Made by a program: the position numbers and the translations under genes
The notes under the pieces: model-generated
Told to the model about the DNA's origin: nothing
Databases searched by the model: none
What the model saw: only the letters and a program-made list of their open reading frames with translations
Shown here: piece by piece, positions 60,877 to 64,000 of the stretch
Numbering within the stretch: the first letter of the stretch is position 1
Layout of the letters: each line of letters begins with the position of its first letter
Source: Methylobacterium adhaesivum
Lineage (GTDB): Bacteria; Pseudomonadota; Alphaproteobacteria; Rhizobiales; Beijerinckiaceae
Assembly: GCF_022179065.1 (NCBI RefSeq)
Contig: NZ_BPQD01000020.1
Span: 62,001 to 126,000, forward strand
Reading direction: 5' to 3'
Length of the DNA stretch: 64,000 nt

Positions 60877-60993
60877 GATAAGCGCCCCTGCCCTCTCGGG
60901 CGTGACGCGACCAGTCATCACGGAACTTCCCGCAGGCGGGTTGGGCAACCGGAGCCTACAGCCCCCCTCCCGGACCGCCCCCCGTGTAAACTC

Positions 60994-61623
60994 CTACTTG
61001 ATCAGCGGCGGCAGTTGCGGTTGCGCGCCGTCCGGCAACGCCGTGCGGGCCATGTTCATGCTCATGGCGAGCAGCGTGTAGTAGCCGTTGATCCCCGCCA
61101 TCTCGATGGCGCCCTGCTCGCCGAACGCTTCGACGGCGCGGGCGTAGGTGGCGTCGCTCACTGCCTTGTTGTGGTGAAGCTCCGTCGAGAAGGCATAGAC
61201 GATCGTCTCCTCCGGCCCCATCGCGTCCGGGCGACGCCCCTCCTGGACCGCCGCGACGATCGCCGGATCGAGACCGGCCTTCAGGGCGATGGGCGCGTGG
61301 ATGTGCCATTCCAGCTGCTGCGTCCATTCCCGCGCGGTGACGAGGATGATGAATTCGCTGAGCCGCAAGGGCAGCACGCTGCGGTAGCGCAGGTGCAGCC
61401 CCATGTTGCTCGCGTTGGTCATCAGCTCCGGGCTGCGCAGGAGCGGCACGAACGGCCCGAACACCGGGGTCTTTCGCGCCGCGAGGAACTGGGCTGCCGC
61501 GGCCTTCTGGGCCTCGTTCATCGTATCGGCCGGGATCTCCGGCAGGCGGTCCTGGGCCATGGCGCACGGGGTCCCGAGCAGGAGAAGCGGCAGGATGGCG
61601 GCGCGCAGGGATTTCCACATCAT
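60994..61623 (-). CDS. Exported carboxymuconolactone decarboxylase-family (AhpD-like) protein
   Basis: A 209-residue protein with a signal peptide (SLRAAILPLLLLGTPCAMAQ) and a CMD-fold helical domain containing REWTQQLEWHIHAPIALKAG and YAFSTELHHNKAVSD. The usual AhpD CxxC active site is not visible (ILVTAREWTQQLEWH instead), so peroxidase-linked activity is unlikely. It follows the fatty-acid transporter gene by 24 bases on the same strand and is probably cotranscribed. Confidence 0.78.
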   Translation of the reverse strand: MMWKSLRAAILPLLLLGTPCAMAQDRLPEIPADTMNEAQKAAAAQFLAARKTPVFGPFVPLLRSPELMTNASNMGLHLRYRSVLPLRLSEFIILVTAREWTQQLEWHIHAPIALKAGLDPAIVAAVQEGRRPDAMGPEETIVYAFSTELHHNKAVSDATYARAVEAFGEQGAIEMAGINGYYTLLAMSMNMARTALPDGAQPQLPPLIK

Positions 61624-61646
61624 GATCGGATCTCTCGCGTGATGGC

Positions 61647-63098
61647 CTACGGCATGACCGGCGGGTGATACGTCAGGGTGAAGGCGAGCGCCCAGAGTAG
61701 GAACAGCACCACCGGCAGATGGATGATGAGCTGCAGGAAGCTGAAGCCGACGATGTCGCGGGCCTTGAGGCCGAGGATGCCCAGCAGCGGCAGCATCCAG
61801 AACGGGTTGATGAGGTTGGGCAGGGCTTCCGCCGCATTGTAGACCATCACGGCCCAGCCGAGATGGACCTGCAGCTCGTTGGCCGCCTGCATCACGTAGG
61901 GCGCTTCCAGCAGCCACTTGCCGCCGCCCGACGGCACGAAGAACCCGAGCACCGCCGAGTAGACGCCCATGGAGATCGGGAAGCTGCCCGTGGTGTTCAG
62001 GCTCACGAAGGCATGGGTGATGACATCGGATACCGAGGTACCGGCGCCGTTCTTCGGTCCCGTCAGCATGGCGGAGATGGCGGCGTAGAACGGAAACTGG
62101 ATGAGCACGGCGGCGGTGGCAGGCACGGCCCTGCCCACCGATTTAAGGAAGTTCTTCGGCCGCCAATGCAGGAGCAGGCCAAGGGTGAGGAACAGGAAGT
62201 TGTAGGTGTTCAGGCTCGAGATCGCGGTGATCCAGGATTGCCGCGCGAATTCCTGCACGAGCCAGCCGACCGCCAGGACGGCGAGGAGCAGGGTGAGGAT
62301 CGGCGAATGCTCGAGCCACTCGCTCGGCTGGCTCGGGCGGGAGGTATCGGGCTTCTCGCGCGAGACGTCGACGCCCATGGCCTCGGCGGTCACCGCGTTG
62401 GCCGGACCCGGGGCCGACACGTAGGCGATGACGATGGAGATCACGAACAAGATCACGGCGATCAGCATCGACTGCCAGAGGAAGATCGTCTCGCTGAACG
62501 GGATCACGCCGGTGATGGCCAGGAGATTCTTCGGCAGGCTCGCGGCATTGGCCTGGAGCTGGGCCGCCGAGGAACTCAGGCCCATGGCCCAGGTGGCTCC
62601 GAGGCCGAGATAGGCGGCGGCCCCGGCCGCGCGGTAATCCATCTTGAGATCGGTGCGGCGGGCGAGCGCCCGGGCCAGCAGGCCGCCGAAGATGAGGCTC
62701 AGGCCCCAGCTCAGGAACGACGACAGCATGGTCGCCGCCGCCACCATGCCGACGGCCCCGCGCCCGCTCTTCGGAATCGCCGCGAGGCGGTCGATGAGGG
62801 CCTGCACCGGCGGCGCCGTGGCCACGACGTAGCCGCCAATGGTCACGAAGGCCATCTGCATGGTGAACGGGATCAGGCTCCAGAACCCGTCACCGAAACT
62901 TTTCGCGATGGCCGCCGGCGGAGCGCCGTTGGCCAGCGCCCCGAGCGCCACGATCACCACCGCGATGGCAACGAACACGAACGCGTCGGGAAACCACTTC
63001 TCCGCCCAAGCCGTGAAGCGGATTCCGAGGCGTGACAGGGCGCCCTCCGTAACTGGTTTCCCCGTCGGACCACCGGAGGGGCGGGAGGTGTTGGACAT
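61647..63098 (-). CDS. atoE: Short-chain fatty acid transporter (AtoE family)
   Basis: A 483-residue membrane protein with about eleven helices, of the AtoE/short-chain fatty acid:H+ symporter family. Family blocks are WFPDAFVFVAIAVVIVALGA, LSWGLSLIFGGLLARALA, SSAAQLQANAASLP and FVPSGGGKWLLEAPYVM. It would take up acetoacetate, butyrate or similar acids. The ATG at 63098 follows GGGAGGTGTTGG. The symbol is by family resemblance. Confidence 0.88.
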   Translation of the reverse strand: MSNTSRPSGGPTGKPVTEGALSRLGIRFTAWAEKWFPDAFVFVAIAVVIVALGALANGAPPAAIAKSFGDGFWSLIPFTMQMAFVTIGGYVVATAPPVQALIDRLAAIPKSGRGAVGMVAAATMLSSFLSWGLSLIFGGLLARALARRTDLKMDYRAAGAAAYLGLGATWAMGLSSSAAQLQANAASLPKNLLAITGVIPFSETIFLWQSMLIAVILFVISIVIAYVSAPGPANAVTAEAMGVDVSREKPDTSRPSQPSEWLEHSPILTLLLAVLAVGWLVQEFARQSWITAISSLNTYNFLFLTLGLLLHWRPKNFLKSVGRAVPATAAVLIQFPFYAAISAMLTGPKNGAGTSVSDVITHAFVSLNTTGSFPISMGVYSAVLGFFVPSGGGKWLLEAPYVMQAANELQVHLGWAVMVYNAAEALPNLINPFWMLPLLGILGLKARDIVGFSFLQLIIHLPVVLFLLWALAFTLTYHPPVMP

Positions 63099-63298
63099 GG
63101 GCGGGCGTTCCGTGGTCGTCCGAGGGGTGAAGCCGCATCTTGCGCGAACGCCCGTCACGCTCAAGCTCGGCCGCCTGACTCATGAACATGTTCGTCATCT
63201 TCCGCCGGCCGGAAGGCGCATTGTTCGCGGTTCCTTCAAGATTTACGGCCAAGGATCGGCTTCGGTGGATCGAGCCCCCCGGGGGCGGACGGGATGTG

Positions 63299-63658
63299 AT
63301 GGCTAAAGCGTCTCAGAAAGTCGATCTCGACCGCCTGACGGGGACGGGCCGCACAACGCGGCCCCTCATGCGCGACCTGTCGACGGCGACCGGCGGGGTG
63401 GCGCCGACCGTGTCGCGGTGGCGGGCGTTCGGAGGCGGACGGGCCTGGCTCATGGCAGTCCTCCTCAACACCGCGCTCTTTCTCGCCGTGGCGTTCAGCG
63501 TCGTGCTGGGCCCTCCCCTCTTCGAATGCCGTCAGCGAGCCGAGGCCGGGTTCTTCATGGGCGACACCTTCTCGAAATGCGTCGGCGAGGGGATGTGGCA
63601 GCGGCTGGAACGGCTCGAGAACCACCTGAGCATGCTGGTGCGCGGCTCCGGCCACTGA
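63299..63658 (+). CDS. Small hypothetical membrane protein
   Basis: A 119-residue protein with one hydrophobic helix (about residues 52-72, WLMAVLLNTALFLAVAFSVV) followed by a domain with two cysteines (LFECRQR, FSKCVGEG) and a C-terminal amphipathic helix. The N-terminal 50 residues are basic and cytoplasmic. The start at 63299 is preferred over 63182 since the earlier part shows no protein pattern. Family not recognised. Confidence 0.55.
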   Translation: MAKASQKVDLDRLTGTGRTTRPLMRDLSTATGGVAPTVSRWRAFGGGRAWLMAVLLNTALFLAVAFSVVLGPPLFECRQRAEAGFFMGDTFSKCVGEGMWQRLERLENHLSMLVRGSGH

Positions 63659-63779
63659 GACCCACCGGAACGCCGCCTGCCCCGAAGGATACGGGCATCC
63701 TCACGATGGCCGGCTTCGTCGGCTCCAGGAGAACGCCCGAAACGAAAACGCTTGAAACGGGATCGCGACGGGACTACCT

Positions 63780-63852
63780 ATAACATATCAGTTCTGGTTG
63801 CAGTCTTGAGGCTGCGGTTCGGGAGTGGGCCCCACCGGGTCCGCTCTTTTTT
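63780..63852 (+). promoter_or_regulatory. rimP leader (putative attenuator)
   Basis: The 5' region of the rimP transcript. It ends in a terminator hairpin (63823-63852): a 10-bp stem with two G-T pairs around CACC, followed by six T residues, about 60 bases before rimP. An attenuator called the rimP leader has been described in alphaproteobacteria upstream of the rimP-nusA operon; position and terminator match. The 5' limit is approximate. Confidence 0.65.
63823..63852 (+). terminator. Intrinsic terminator in the rimP leader
   Basis: GAGTGGGCCC pairs with GGGTCCGCTC (two G-T pairs) around CACC, then TTTTTT. It lies after the small membrane protein gene and before rimP, so it may be both its terminator and the regulated stop of the leader. 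Confidence 0.8.
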
Positions 63853-63912
63853 ATTGCCGCAACCCCCCGTGCCGCCGGATCATCTCACGCAAGGCCGGAT
63901 TCCAGGCGCAGC

Positions 63913-64000
63913 ATGGCGGACACTTCCGAAAAACGTCTGATCACCGAGACCGGTGTCGCTGCCCGCGTCGTTCAGGTCATCGAGGCTTCCATCGAAGGCC
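63913..64000 (+). CDS. rimP: Ribosome maturation factor RimP (partial, cut by right edge)
   Basis: The first 29 codons, [20 protein letters not shown] and on to IEASIEG, match the N-terminus of Rhizobiales RimP, required for 30S subunit maturation. The rest is beyond the window; nusA and infB are expected next. Preceded by the rimP leader. Confidence 0.88.
   Translation, partial: MADTSEKRLITETGVAARVVQVIEASIEG

Overview
The window is high-GC (roughly two thirds G+C), gene-dense chromosomal DNA from an alphaproteobacterium. Gene content points to Rhizobiales, most likely Methylobacteriaceae: an NAD-linked molybdenum formate dehydrogenase in the order fdsGBACD, RcdA, a TTAA-N7-TTAA CtrA-type motif, an aa3 oxidase cluster in the alphaproteobacterial order, and an mmgR-like small RNA. 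The genus is inferred, not proven. No phage, insertion sequence, CRISPR array, rRNA or tRNA was recognised.

Layout. 1-7.3 kb: a TAXI-type TRAP receptor cut by the left edge, a small phasin-like protein, a D,D-carboxypeptidase with a SPOR domain, a membrane J-domain protein with a small exported partner, a hexapeptide acyltransferase and an HtrA-like protease. 7.3-12.8 kb: an sRNA locus, galU, galE, a lytic transglycosylase and a DUF459 SGNH hydrolase. 12.8-20 kb: gltB and gltD, separated by a vapBC toxin-antitoxin pair whose toxin gene is frameshifted. 20-28.4 kb: an exported protein, then a LysR regulator and fdsGBACD on the minus strand. 28.6-38.7 kb: coxB-coxA-ctaB-(52-aa protein)-ctaG-coxC-DUF983-surf1, a DUF4864 protein, thrC and an M16 peptidase. 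38.9-43.3 kb: a GGDEF/EAL membrane protein, a small coiled-coil protein and a degenerate ferredoxin-reductase-like protein. 43.4-56 kb: ilvD, glgA, a complete malonate decarboxylase operon (mdcACDEGBH) and glgP. 56-64 kb: rcdA, rpmH-rnpA-yidC-engB-DUF423, a carboxymuconolactone-decarboxylase-like protein, a short-chain fatty-acid transporter, a small membrane protein, and the rimP leader with the first codons of rimP.

Most interesting signal. The sequence TTGTGC-N3-GCAA occurs exactly five times that I could find, always between genes: upstream of the phasin-like gene, the exported protein at 20367, fdsG, and twice upstream of glgA. A one-mismatch copy lies between the predicted -35 and -10 of an unannotated small RNA at 7864-7952. 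That RNA has the UUUCCUCCCU segment I associate with the alpha-r8/MmgR sRNA family, which in Sinorhizobium controls polyhydroxybutyrate and is repressed by AniA/PhaR. I propose a PhaR/AniA-like carbon-storage regulon linking phasin, glycogen synthase, formate oxidation and this sRNA. Two perfect CtrA-type sites, one beside rcdA, and one MdcY-type palindrome in front of the mdc operon are further regulatory finds.
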